DNA of 64,000 nucleotides from Aporrectodea caliginosa (Eukaryota > Annelida > Clitellata > Crassiclitellata > Lumbricidae). Shown here in pieces: positions 25,820-64,000 of this stretch. The notes below the pieces were generated by a model that was not told the origin of the DNA, did not search any database, and saw only the letters and a list, made by a program, of their open reading frames with translations. The translations under genes and the position numbers were made by a program. The stretch lies in NCBI GenBank assembly GCA_020284085.1, contig JACEVL010000467.1, positions 103,501-167,500 on the forward strand. The letters are read 5' to 3'. The first letter of the stretch is position 1; each line of letters starts with the position of its first letter.

Positions 25820-28800
25820 ATGGAGTGGGAATTAGTCGTGTCTATAAGTATTCAATGTGTGGTCACTGTGGCTATATATATGCTAATGCTGGTAGGGGTA
25901 AAATTCTTGTTCCAAAAGCCAAGAGGAAGCCTGCCTCCGAATTGCAAAGGGTTCGCAGCCCCAGGATGGAATCGAGTTGCTGAAGAGTTCAAGTGAGTAG
26001 TCTGTTAACATTCCTTGGTAAATTGAGATATTCTGTAACGCAAAGAAGAAATCTGTTGTAGTCTACATGATAGAGGCGCGTGAAGTCGCAGGATGAGCCT
26101 TTGTCGTCAGTTTGATATTAACACACACATTTGGATATTGGATTTTTGGTATAGAATGACGCAAGTCGATAGTTATTATAAAATTTTCGTATTGTCGACT
26201 CATAAGTCTTTTACAAAAACGCCAATAATCAACAGTTATTCACCCAGGCAATCGCCAGAAGTCTTAAACTGCTTGTGATTGGATAATGCAGTACCAAAAG
26301 AGCCCAAAAATAGATATATCTTTTTCATACATAAATTTTCTTCACTTTAAATATCAGGTGTCTAGTTCAACTAAGGTTTTTATGAAAGCATGAACACGTA
26401 TGACAGCATTTATGAAAGCATGTAATTGCAGCATTAGGTGAAAATGAATGGGAAATGATTGACCCAGTTGATAAGACAAATGGAATATACTAGGTTCTGA
26501 GAAATGGATCCATTAATTATGATGCGGATTTTGGTATAAAGCACTGGCAAACTCAGATTAAAATTGTTTCATAATTATCTAGTTTAAACATCATTACATT
26601 TTGATTTGATACTTTGATATATTGGTCTCAAAGGTAGCATTATGAGATTGGTCTGTTGTGAATGTTTCTGCTTCCAACAGGAGACAGATCATGGGTAGAC
26701 ATTACGGAGGAGGTGGGTTTGCAGTGTACCACAAGGGCCAGCTGGTTGTGGAATTTGTTGGAGGATATGCTGATTATGAGCCTGAAATTTTGCCTTGGGA
26801 CAAAACCACTCTGTCTTGTCTCTACGACTGCACCAGAGGCATTGCTGCTATTGTAATTGCAATTCTCGTTGACCGGTAAGTTGACTTGATCTTATGGTTG
26901 TAATTATAATCAAAAATTTATAAGACACCATTCAGAAGAGCCTATGGCACTCCCAACCCAGGCCATTGACATTGACAAACAGGAAAGTCTTCAGGCACAG
27001 GCTGAACTCAAGAGGAAAGAGACTAAAGAGCTCTAATTGCAGGGCCTGAGGAAGATTATTCTAGCTGGATGGGCGAACGGAGGGAAACTGGACTGGGCCA
27101 TAGCGGTGTGCATACAGGGAATCACCAAGAGAACACAGCCAACCAAAGGGAAACCTGGCCAGGCAGAGAGGAGATCAGAGTGCAAAAGTTGTGAAATTGT
27201 GCGGAACAGAGCCGACATCTCCTCTTCAGTGAAAGTTGGCCTGTTTGTATCTATTGGAATTACTTTATAGTGGTGACTAAGTATGATTGAGCTTAACTGA
27301 TTTGCTCCTGTGACCTCATTAATTAGTTAATTCATACAGTCAGTTAGGACCTCTGTCTAGCATCTTTTCAAAATGTCTACTCAGAAGCATTGCAGGCCAA
27401 TCTTTCATGGAAGAGAGCAGAGTTTAACTCTAGACTGAAGCTATATTTAGCATCCCTTCACTTCATAACTCGAAGAAGACTGGCAGTGGCTGTTTCTTTT
27501 GGGCGCACATGTGTTGTCGCGCTTTCTCCATGGCTGGCAATTTATTGCTGAATATAATTTTATGGCCTTTATCTAGATTCCTGGATCTTCTCATGGAGCT
27601 CCACTGCAAGCACCTTTTACGAACACTTCATTTCATGTGATTACACTGCATTATATCTTTTATCAATGCTTCACATTAGGTGGCTACATGGCAATAATAT
27701 TTACATTGCAGTCTAACGAGAGGCTAGCGAGGAGTGCCTTTTAGAGGTATATAGAAAATAGTATTAAATGTTCTGCCATAGTACATTGTCCTTGTTCTCT
27801 TAAGCATTCATTCCGGAGATATTACTTCATGCTGTACCAGTATTTAATCTTGTCATCTGTGTTTAGAGGTCTACTGGATTATTCTTCCGGAGTTGCAGAT
27901 TTATTGGCCAGAGTTTGCGGCAAATGGAAAAGAGTCAATAACTGTTGAACAACTTCTGAGCCAGCAGGTGTGAAATTTTAAGAACAGGCTTTAGAGTGAG
28001 TTTCGTGGTCATTCAGTAATATGCATGCTTGATGCATTCACTAAATTTCAAAGCTTTGCTGCGCATTACCTGCTTCAGTGCATATTTTAAGTTCCTCAAT
28101 GTTATTGAGGTATAATTTTTAAATTTGTCTGTTTCTACTTGCTTACCAACCAAAGCCTAACTTATGGTTTCTCTGAGCTATTGGATTTTGAGTGGGCTTC
28201 CCAAATGGATTGCAATTCAACAAGGGTGTTATCATTTGAGCAGGGTCCATCAATGATTAGGGTGCTGTCAAAGTCATTAGGCTAGATTAGATTATATTAT
28301 TCTAAAGCAATATACCTTGGTTCAATGCTCATGTATGTAAGTTTTGTAGATCGGTACATGTATTCATTTGAATCCCAATGTGTCCTATGGTCCCTGTAGA
28401 AGCATGTAAACCAATATATTACCTTATCTGTAATACAGAGTCACAATACAGTTAGTTATTTAGCAGCTTTCATAAACCTGTCAGAAGTGCTTTGTGTGGT
28501 AATAAGCTTTTAGGATCCAGAGTCATAATGTATATAAAGTACTAGGTTCAAATTTAGATCTTTCCTTTTCTTAGATTTCTTGTTGGCACTTAACGGATTA
28601 ATGCATATAACTTAGAGATAATGGTGCTACAAAAATGATTGTAGGCAGGCCTTATTGTTTTGGATGAGGTCTATTCCTTCTTCGACATAGTCAGACAACC
28701 AGACAAGATGTCGCATCTCTTGGCAACTGCCCGACCTCAGTGGGAGCCTGGTAAGTAAATATTGTGAATTAGTCATGGATAGAAATTTCAATTTTCTTAG

Positions 28801-31800
28801 TGGTCTGCTGTCATTTTATAAATGTATGTATGCATGTATGTATGTACGTGTACTGTATATGTAGGTAACTAAACACTTTATACAGAACCGTTTATGTAGC
28901 TCACAGAAGTGCTTCTTATGCTAACCTGGTGTTAGAGATCATTAAGCACCAAAGGTTTGTCAGTCAGCAATTAGTAATTAACTTGTTAAAAGTTAAATGA
29001 TAACTACATGCATCACAACTGGCAGTTGTGTTTAAGCTTAAAATTGTTGGATCGCATTTTTGAGGAGTTCCAATAGAGGTATGTAAGCAGCTGGCCTGAG
29101 CGGCAGCCATGGGTAGGAGGTGTTGGCTACTTCATTTTGTTGGCCTTAGCCATTATAGACTACTTAAATTCCTGGACTGTAGGCGGTCATGCTCGGGTCT
29201 TGGAAACTGGAAACTTCCCCTTGCTGAAATTTGCTGATTTAGAAAATTGCCACAACGGCATACATTTTCCTACTACATGTACACTCCTGCCTGTAGAGTT
29301 TCGACCTCGTAGATTAAAGATATCTGTTGCATCGTTTATTGAGCCAAGGTTGGGTTCAAGGGCCAATGTGACCAGTTCTGTGCTCAGAGACAGTGGTCAA
29401 GGTTAGCTAGTCAGTGTGTGTGGTCACCGAAATCTGGAGAACATAGCTTCATTTTATGTGTTCAACAACAGTAGTTAGGGTTAACTGGCCACCTCAGTGC
29501 TGAGAGCTTAACCTCTTTTGATATGGGAAGACACTGTTTAGTTGGCCTCCAAACAAGGTTGAGTAGGGTAGGCCCAGATATTGAAAAGTGAAAATAGTGG
29601 ATAATGACCAAAAAAGTTTTAGTGACTTTAAGCCATGAAACTGACGCCAAAATTCGTGATAGTTAAACAGATCTTAGTGAAATGGTTGAACCACGGACAG
29701 AGTGAGGACTGTTTTGTAAGTGCTTCGTCTTAATGAACTACTGTGTATGAATGGACCCTTACTTAATTCACTCTGCACCCATAGACGTTTTTCTTTGTGG
29801 ACTGAATTCTCCAGTGCACAGACGTTTTACACCAGGTATGGGCAACTTCTTTCAACAGAGGGCCGCCCTAAGATCCTAAGTGCAGCTCAAGGGCCATATG
29901 CCAGTTGCGGGCTAATTTTAGCAGATACATTTGCCACAGAAAATAAGACAAAATTAATTTTATTCAAACTAAATATTGCAGAATAACCGTTTCAGTAAAT
30001 GAATAAAAATTTTATGATGAAGGCTTAATTATCCTAATACCTACAGTCCTACACTACAATAAAAAAACAAATCTGTTTTAAGTTTATTCAGTTTTAAAAA
30101 TACAATAAAAAAGATAAAAGCTTCCCAAGTGCCAGGTACAATTCTAATATAAAAGACATGTCAAGGGCCAGTTCATAGGTCCAGGGGCCGGCCCACGGGC
30201 CGTATGTTGCCCATCACTGTTTTACGCATGGTAAGAACTTTTCAAAGGTGATGCCTTGTGCACATAATGAGTGCAATGGTAGCAGGTTTCAATGTGTGTT
30301 CCTTTCACTTATGTGTGTGGGATTCAAATCCCGGTTTAGTACATGATAAAGATCTGCTCATTCCATCAGTTCTTTAACATCATTCAGGTCTAAACTTAAG
30401 ACTCGTCTAACTGTTTTAGATCACTTATAGTGTTGACATCAGCTGTTTACAATTGCTGATTGTGGTTTCACCTAAAACCATCTATTGATGCCTTCAACAT
30501 TGTGATACCATCTGCTTAGTAGTTATTGGTTAGATATGAATTACTTAGAGTACTGATAATTCATTGGTGCCCCATAAGCAAACATTGTTCAGTCATAGGA
30601 TTGATGTACTGATATTTGCATATAATTTTATGCTAACAAATATACTTCAAACCCGAATTTCATACATCTGAGGAATACTGTCAATGTATAAATCAAAAGT
30701 TACGGTTTTGCATGAGCATCAAGACCCTACTACTCGAAAGCATTGATGGTCTAAAGTCTAAACAATAAGTGCCTTTTGTTTTCAAACCATGCTTTTCCTA
30801 ACTTGGCCTTAGCCTACTGTAGCTTACTTTAATGTGGAAACTTAAATAATTCCCGTATAATATATTTAGGAAACAGTCGATGGTCTGTTACCTTATCTAA
30901 ATATGTCTTTGCACAAGTCTTTTGAATTTGTCAGTGATTTTTTAATGCTTTTGTTTTCCTTGCTTTTAAGGTACAGCGCATGGTTCTCATAGCGTAACGA
31001 TCGGTCTATACATGGACCAATTAGTCAGAAGAGTCGATCCTCAGCATCGCAGCTTAGATCAGTTCTTTGCGGAAGAAGTCTCTAAGAAATTCGGTAACTG
31101 TCGTGGAGACTGGAGAGGTTCAGAATCCCAACAAACCTTATCTTTCTCTCACAACTGGTGCATTTATTTGAAATACGAAAGCAATCTATTTACAAATGAT
31201 GATGGGTCTGTATGCACGATGACGACATAACTACCAGTCACTAACTAACCCTGGCTTATGCATGACTAGCAAGTAAATTAGTATGCATGGGGAGTTGTGA
31301 ACGCTACTTCTAGACTAATGCTAGTATACCTGGTACCACGCAGTTTTTGACGTCAAGTGTTTAATGTCCATCACAATCCTCTTGACTCCTCAACAGTAAT
31401 TTTAACAATAAAATATCAAGTGTAAATACTTTTTTAAACTTAATATTGCTATATTTGAATTGATATCTTTCGTGTTTGCAAATGACTGCCGCATAGACAT
31501 CGTGAATATTAATATAGGCACTATGAATTATTCAATGTTTTCTGAACAAAATACCTTTGTGCATGCAACTTTTTCAAAACCAAATTAATATTGGACAAAC
31601 CAATGCGTGACATTTAGCTCGTTTCTTTCACTCTCTCTGGCAACTAGTCCTTAAACTATTTTTGTCAGCTTTGCGCAAACCGTTTTTGAAAGGCTGCTAA
31701 TTCAGAGACTATCTAGTCCAGGTGTAGGTGCTACATAATATTATAGTTGGCTACTCGCTTAAGCCCTGCTCTTGCATGTAGGCCTTGATGCTCATTGCAT

Positions 31801-34441
31801 ACAAGCAGGCATGGGCAACTTCTTTTAACAGAGGGCTGCCCTAAGATCCTAAGTGCAGCTCAGGGCCATATGCCAATCGAGGGCTAATTTGTTCAGATTC
31901 ATTTGCCTCAGAAATTGAGACAAAATTAATTTTATTCAAATTAAATATTGTTGAATAACCGTTAAAGTAAATGAAGATAATTTTTATGATGAAAACCTAA
32001 TTAGCCACGATGTAGAACTGGCCCACCACTGCTCCAAGGAATGAAAAGTACTGCCAATGTTTCCCCAAATACCCAGATGCTTTCTTCAAGAAATGCCTTA
32101 AACTCGCTGTTTTTCGCTGGCTTTCAAACATTTCGATATCTGGCTGCATTTCAATTGACGAGCGACTGACTGAACACTGTTGAGATTTCATTTCTGTGTG
32201 ACTTTGTGTGTAGCCTAGTGAAAGCTTCTTAATTATAATAATACAAATAATGATAATACTTTTATCAACAATAATAATAATGATAATAATAATATGTATT
32301 GATGTGTTGTTTGTAATGAAAGTCCCTATATCGACTTTGAGTACGTTATTTTATGCTTCCGTGTGTTCATTACTCTGTGCTAGGAATCGATTGTTTCATC
32401 GGACTGCCGATAGAACAGAATTATCGATGCGCTCGATTTCAAAGGGTTTTTTCTCTGAGCTTTCTTTTTCACTTCCTGATGACGCCAAAGAACTGGTTGT
32501 GCGTGAGAATGCTTATACCAGGCAGCAATGCGATGAAAATTTGTTTCAACAATTCTGATATGTATAAGGTATGCTGAGATTGTTTCTACTTATGAAAAGA
32601 AATTTCCGCAGTACATTTAGAAGCTCTTTGAAGAGGTATTGTATTGTATTGTATTTGTTTATTTGTTAATTTATATAGCGCCGCTCACAGCAGTGGCCAT
32701 TCAGTGGCACTCCCAGTAGTTATTTACCTGACACTTAACATTGCTTGTAACATTAATTGTGTATTGTGTCTAGGCAATTCGTACTCACTAGTAAAAAAGC
32801 ATGTTATAAATATGTGCGTAGTGGACTGGTGGTTATCCGAGGGGGCCTTTGGAAGGTAATCACTCTCATTATCACTGCACCTGGACCCGCACTAGCCTTA
32901 AGGCGGCCCTGCTCACGAGTCACCCTAAATGCAGATCCATCTTTTTCAAATTTTCCAGAAAATGTTTGATACGTTAACGAACCAATTTCAGAAGTTGAGA
33001 GTTATCAATTTCGAAAATGAGAAAGTGTGGGTCACCCTAGTATTCACAGATCGTTTATTACCCAAATATTCATCCTGAAACCTATCTGTTCCATGTCACT
33101 GCACTGCTCTGTTACAATTCCCTGAGTTTTCTTTTGTTCGATATTGGCGAGACTGATTTCAGTAACTGATTTATGTTTAAAGGATTTAGAGTTTTTTTCT
33201 TGTTCACCTGATTTCCGTTTAACTGATTTGAACTGACATGCAACAGCTGTTATTTACAATGCTTAAGTGGAAGTTCTGAATTTAGATTAGATCGTAATAT
33301 GTTTACTAACAGTATGAAAATTATAATATTAGAGGTCATGAAGATATACGGATATGCCCCAGTTGCCCTTTTCCCTTGTTGTAAACTTTCAGATCTGCTA
33401 ATGTAAAATAACAGAATATGAATCTCCCATTTCATTACAGATGTTAGTTTGGAAGATATTTGCTTTTGCTGTAGGTAAAAAAAACAACAGATGAAGGCAC
33501 ATTCAGTTGCCTTACATTGAGTCACTTGTCTTATACATGTTGTTTTAGCCTTTGCATAATGATCCTGCATTCCGTGAGATTCCGTGTGCCGCAACGAATG
33601 GCTTTGCAACTGTGGCTGGTCTAGCCAAGCTCTACGGCATTCTAGCTAATGGTGGTCGCCACGAAAACCAGGCGCTGCTGTCACCATCTGGTGTGGAAAA
33701 ACTGAACGAACCATTAGTGAGTGGAATCGATTCCGTCGCCTTTGAGGACGCTACCTTTGGTCGAGGAACCATCATAATGAAGTCAGAAGATGTAAGTTTC
33801 CGCTGTGATTGCAGTGAAATTACCTTTTCAAAATGGCCACCATGCCACACAATATAGACCACCATTCCACACAGTTGATCATCGTGTCATACAATCGACC
33901 ACCATGCCACAGGTGTTGCTTCAATACGATAATAATTACCTATTTTTTAGAGTTTTTGGAAATCACTGAGAGATAGAACTTTGGATCATTTGTTTTAAAT
34001 GTGGCCATACGTTGGTTCCTCCATTCGGCTCTGGTTCTGCATCTGTCTTCTGTTTGTCTACTGTTCTTGTCTGCCTGCCTGTGTATGCCTGCCTTTGTCT
34101 TTCAGCCTGGTTAAGTCTCTAGAGAGTTTTTTTAACCTTGTAATGCCATTCATTTTACTGTATTTCTTTCCCTCAGACATTTGTTACTGGGAACATGTAA
34201 ACTTGCATCACTGCAATCTTAGCCATTATTCTGTTATAATTTTCTTTCTTTCTGTTTCTTATAGGGCCACAACATCTTTGGCCACCCAGGTTTATGTGGA
34301 CAGGCCGGATTCGCTGACCCAAAGCACAGGATTGGTTGGGCTTGCACCTCAAACTTTTTAATCTTCTTTGATCGGATTGATTGGAGATATCGTCAGCTGA
34401 TAGAATTGGTGTATGAAACAGTGAGGGAACTGGAACAATAA
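25820..34441 (+). CDS. Beta-lactamase-fold serine hydrolase homologue, catalytically degenerate, with a frameshift
   Basis: Exons: 25820-25992, 26681-26875, 27867-27967, 28645-28750, 30971-31093, 32384-32568, 33549-33791 and 34265-34441 (stop TAA). The product is about 433 residues once the exon 3 shift is ignored. The start ATG at 25820 follows an in-frame TGA and gives a hydrophobic segment (about residues 5-31, LVVSISIQCVVTVAIYMLML), predicted to be a signal anchor. The class C beta-lactamase/esterase-like domain follows: GGFAVYHKGQLVVEFVGGY, RGLLDY, WPEFA, PQWEPGT, NGFATVAGLAKLYGILANGG, and FGHPGLCGQAGFADP. The nucleophile motif SxxK appears as DCTR, and the usual Tyr after PGTxHG is Ser; only the HxG motif remains (HPG). 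Exon 3 has one extra T near 27900-27902 (GCAGATTTATTGG where the family needs Asp-Tyr-Trp), which breaks the frame. All other junctions are phase-consistent. It could be a non-catalytic receptor-like paralogue with a base-call error, or a young pseudogene. Confidence 0.85.
29095..29240. repeat. Partial SINE copy
   Basis: The stretch ggcagccatgggtaggaggt through the tggccttagcc region matches the body of the SINE at 22385-22655. It lies in intron 4 of the hydrolase homologue. Confidence 0.5.
29833..30219. mobile_element. hAT-type MITE (CAGGTATGGGCAAC ends)
   Basis: Ends CAGGTATGGGCAAC and GTTGCCCATCACTG are 14-bp inverted repeats (two mismatches). They are flanked by TTTTACAC and TTTTACGC (7 of 8 identical). 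The length is 387 bp, with GGGCC-rich subterminal motifs. Inserted in an intron of the hydrolase homologue. Confidence 0.82.
31806..32003. mobile_element. Truncated second copy of the CAGG.ATGGGCAAC hAT MITE
   Basis: It begins CAGGCATGGGCAACTTCTTT and follows 29833-30040 closely, then diverges near 32003. The right terminus is missing. Confidence 0.75.
32637..32715 (-). repeat. SINE 3' tail with ATTGT repeat
   Basis: An ATTGTATTGTATTGT microsatellite is joined to tttatatagcgccgctcaca and a cactccc end. This is the reverse complement of the shared 3' signature. A similar copy lies at 39755-39830. Confidence 0.55.
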
Positions 34442-34448
34442 GAGGATA

Positions 34449-34634
34449 CTGACTGACTGACTGACTGACTGACTGACTGACTGAATGACTGATTGACTGA
34501 CTGACTGACTGACTGACTGACTGACTGACTGACTGACTGACTGACTGACTGACTGACTGACTGACTGACTGATTTACTAACTGACTGACTGACTGACTGA
34601 CTGACTGATTTACTGATTTACTAACTGACTGACT
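34449..34634. repeat. (CTGA)n microsatellite after the stop codon
   Basis: About 45 CTGA units with a few TTTA/TAA interruptions begin 8 bp after the TAA of the hydrolase homologue, so the array probably lies in its 3' UTR. Confidence 0.9.
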
Positions 34635-35020
34635 ATCTGCGTGACCTGACTGACTGTCTGAGTGATCGTATTTTGTTGTCGACTGTTGAATTGCAATCGC
34701 TCCGTTTAATATTGATATTTCAGTATTATTTGTTTAAATTTTTTTAAATGTTATGACTCATGTTCCAAATGACTTGTCATATTCTTTTGAATGGAATCTT
34801 AAATACTAGTAAATACAATTGTTTTCTAAATTAATTAGGCGTACATGTATTAATTTTGTCCGAGCTTTTATTGTCCCCAAACTATTAATAATAATATTAC
34901 CATTATTATTGAGAATATCCAGTTTGTTTATTATCCACCATATGACAGAAAGTAGGCCTAGTCAAAAGCGCCTTTTCCCGTCTTTGCGATCCTTCGATTT
35001 TATGCACTAGGACTGCTGTC

Positions 35021-35171
35021 CAGGAACGTAACCATGCAGACATAAATTCGAGAGGAGGCAACTTCACAGACCATTGGCAAAATCCTGGTCATTGGTCAAT
35101 AGAAGTTCTAGTATATAAAAATGCAAGAGGAGGCAAATGCCTCCTCGTGCCTCAATGTAGCTACGCCTATG
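35021..35171. mobile_element. Probable hAT-type MITE, 151 bp
   Basis: Ends CAGGAACGTAACCATG and TGTAGCTACGCCTATG are weak inverted repeats. The flanks CTGCTGTC and CTGCGGTC match at 7 of 8 positions. The 8-bp duplication is the main support. The intergenic stretch 34635-36378 otherwise shows only a LINE fragment. Confidence 0.55.
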
Positions 35172-35330
35172 CTGCGGTCTGCTTTGGCCCAACCTCGGGC
35201 GTTTGCTGGATCAATGGTGGATCGAGTTCTTCGTTCAGCTGCTCGCCTCGTCTATTCCTGGTTGCATGTTCCTCCGATCGGCTGCACATGGTCTCGTTGT
35301 CTAGAGGCTAGGTAGTCCACTACCCGGAAC
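35172..35330 (+). mobile_element. LINE reverse-transcriptase fragment
   Basis: It encodes DRVLRSAARLV, a motif near the end of the reverse-transcriptase domain of CR1/L2-like LINEs. A similar RILRSAARLVDRV-type sequence is at 61100-61150. Confidence 0.5.
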
Positions 35331-36378
35331 AGGAGCTTTGCCATTGTTTGCCCTATATCCTGGAAGACTGGAAGTCTTACTTCCAAACTCAGGAGTGAGC
35401 AGGTTGTCAGCTTGTTCAGCTCGGTTTGATCATGGGTTTCCTTGCTGGTGAGTTTTTTGTTGAAGTTGCGCCTTAGAAGTTTCCACTTGTTATTGTTATG
35501 TTACAATTAAGAACGTCTCTTCAGGTGGACGAAACCGTTGCATATGACTCGTCTCGTGTAACACTCATCTTTTTCAGATAAACTTACTAGCCATAGGCTA
35601 CTCGGTTTCAACCGTTATCTGATATGTGTATACGAGAATAGGCTATTACGGAAAACAGAGGGTTTGAAAATAGACGAGACTATCTCACACCTATGTAGGT
35701 CATATTCATATAGCCTAACATATTGCCCCTTTCGCTTAATCATCTTAAGCCTCAATTGTTCAAATTTATCTTAACGAGCAAATTTTAGCACTTGATTCGC
35801 TTATATGCGTCTCACATTACCTTATCTCACCGTATACGCAACCTAAGTTATATCTCACTTCATCTTTACTTATCCCAAGTCTGTGTGTCAGTCAGTGTAC
35901 CCTATCATTACCTTAAGCTATCATGCCTTACTTTAACTTATATATGCCATACCTTCTCTAACGACTCGTGATCAGTACTTTACTGCATGTCATTAAAAGC
36001 GACTATAGACAATTGATACGCTGCTCGACATCTGTAAGAAAACAGAAGCATGCTTGCAAAGATTCTGTGGTAACAAATTATCAGTGCACGGCCACAGTAG
36101 GTCTGTTATTTTGTTTAACGCTTTAACGATGAGCTGCATTGGTTTCCCATTCACTTTTAGTAGGCGCTCCCCTCATTAAGGTGCTAAGCAAATTCACCTG
36201 CAGCTAAGACAACACTGCATGCAACAGTCTGCATCGATCAGTTCACAGGTTCTGTCAGAATCTTCACCTCTTTCATGATCAGTTGCATTCGCCTAAGCTC
36301 TTGCCTTTACTGCTAAACCATGTCCACGATAGCTCAATAGTAGCAGTCCACAATAGCTTGTTACCGTTGTGCCATAAC

Positions 36379-36510
36379 CAGAGGCGAAAATCTGTACAAA
36401 ACTTTGGGGGACAGATTTTGGGGCCGGAATTTTGCATTGGAGAGGGGCAAATAGGCCCTGTTAAAACTTTGGGAGCAGTCCCCCTCTGTTCCCCGTGATT
36501 TACGCCATTG
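36379..36510. mobile_element. hAT-type MITE just beyond the Nav stop codon
   Basis: Ends CAGAGGCGAAAATC and GATTTACGCCATTG are inverted repeats with a few mismatches, flanked by GCCATAAC and GCCATAAT. The 132-bp element ends 60 bp downstream of the Nav stop and is probably inside its 3' UTR. Confidence 0.75.
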
Positions 36511-36569
36511 GCCATAATGTCCGCTTGTCATATCCAACCCGAAAACGACATATAGGCCTATCTATCAGT

Positions 36570-63319
<26,750 letters not shown>

Positions 63320-63558
63320 CTAACAACAGCAATACATTTCATTTACTGACTTACAGGCGTAAAGTAATGACATGCGGATTACATTGTAAAGTAATACACT
63401 CAATTATTACATGACTCCATTATGAACTGAAACAGGAAAGGACAGCAGCGTGAGATGAAAAAAGAAAGAAAGCTCAAGGAAGCTGGAAAGAGAAACTGAA
63501 GAAAACGGATCAAACAGTAAACAGAAAATTAATAAGCTTACACAAAATGTCTGTTGCA

Positions 63559-63773
63559 GAAAATCTGTTAATTTACATAAAACGTCTATAAATGTTTTAC
63601 AGAAAATCTGTTAATTTACATAAAACGTCTATAAATGTTTTACAGAAAATCTGTTAATTTACATAAAACGTCTATAAATATTTTACAGAATTTCTTTTAA
63701 TTTACATAAAACATCTATAAATGTTTTCCAGAAAATCTGTTAATTTACATAAAACATCTATAAATGTTTTCCA
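63559..63773. repeat. 43-bp tandem repeat, five units
   Basis: Exactly five 43-bp units beginning GAAAATCTGTTAATTTACAT, a few changes each, in the Nav intron upstream of the DI-S6 exon. Confidence 0.93.
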
Positions 63774-64000
63774 GACAATGATTTCATGTAAAATGACAGA
63801 AAAATTATTGGCAACATTGCTGCCACGTAGTTTTTCAGTAATTTACTGATTTGTACACAGTGCAGAAGAAATCTGTCAAGGCATTTAAGTAACGTAGCCC
63901 TATTATACTTCCAGAAATGCGCTTTGCGAATCTCGGCTTCAATTGCAATCTGTACATTAAAGGTAGAGAACGTGAAAAGAAGGAGGGCATGCAGACCTGG

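Noticed and set aside
34449..34634. Possible regulatory function of the CTGA array
   Set aside because: It is a plain microsatellite after a stop codon, with no structure beyond repetition.

Overview
The window is animal (metazoan) genomic DNA. It is intron-rich and loaded with short transposon remnants, SINEs, LINE 3' ends and microsatellites. The sodium-channel I-II linker keeps motifs typical of invertebrate Nav1 channels (LPYADDS, NPFI, VVDM) and lacks vertebrate-like linker sequence, so an invertebrate is likely, probably marine. I cannot assign the phylum from sequence alone; an echinoderm- or hemichordate-like deuterostome is a guess.

Layout. (1) 653-3268, plus strand: the last three coding exons of a gene I do not recognise, ending in a lysine-rich tail. 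(2) 5223-24808, minus strand: a complete COG2 gene (conserved oligomeric Golgi complex subunit 2). It has 18 coding exons, all junctions are phase-consistent, and it encodes about 735 residues. (3) 25820-34441, plus strand and head-to-head with COG2: an eight-exon beta-lactamase-fold serine-hydrolase homologue. An N-terminal signal anchor is followed by a domain that has lost the SxxK and Tyr catalytic motifs, and exon 3 carries a +1 frameshift, so this is a pseudoenzyme or a decaying gene. (4) 36570-63319 and beyond, minus strand: a voltage-gated sodium channel alpha subunit (Nav1 type). It runs from DI-S6 through DII, DIII and DIV to the stop; DI S1 to pore lies beyond the right edge.

The genes are unrelated housekeeping or neuronal functions, with no operon-like logic. 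COG2 and the hydrolase homologue share a roughly 1-kb head-to-head intergenic region holding a 27-bp tandem array and a perfect 16-bp-arm hairpin.

Mobile DNA explains most of the rest. I found at least eight short TIR elements with 8-bp target duplications (non-autonomous hAT type) and a 646-bp foldback element with a 9-bp duplication (Mutator-like). There are several tRNA-headed SINE families and many 5'-truncated LINE 3' ends (CR1/L2-like). Their 3' tails converge on a GGCGCT(A/T)TATAAAT-type signature followed by different microsatellites. Notable arrays include 96 uninterrupted GAT units, about 390 bp of CATA repeats, and six decoy copies of the last Nav splice acceptor.
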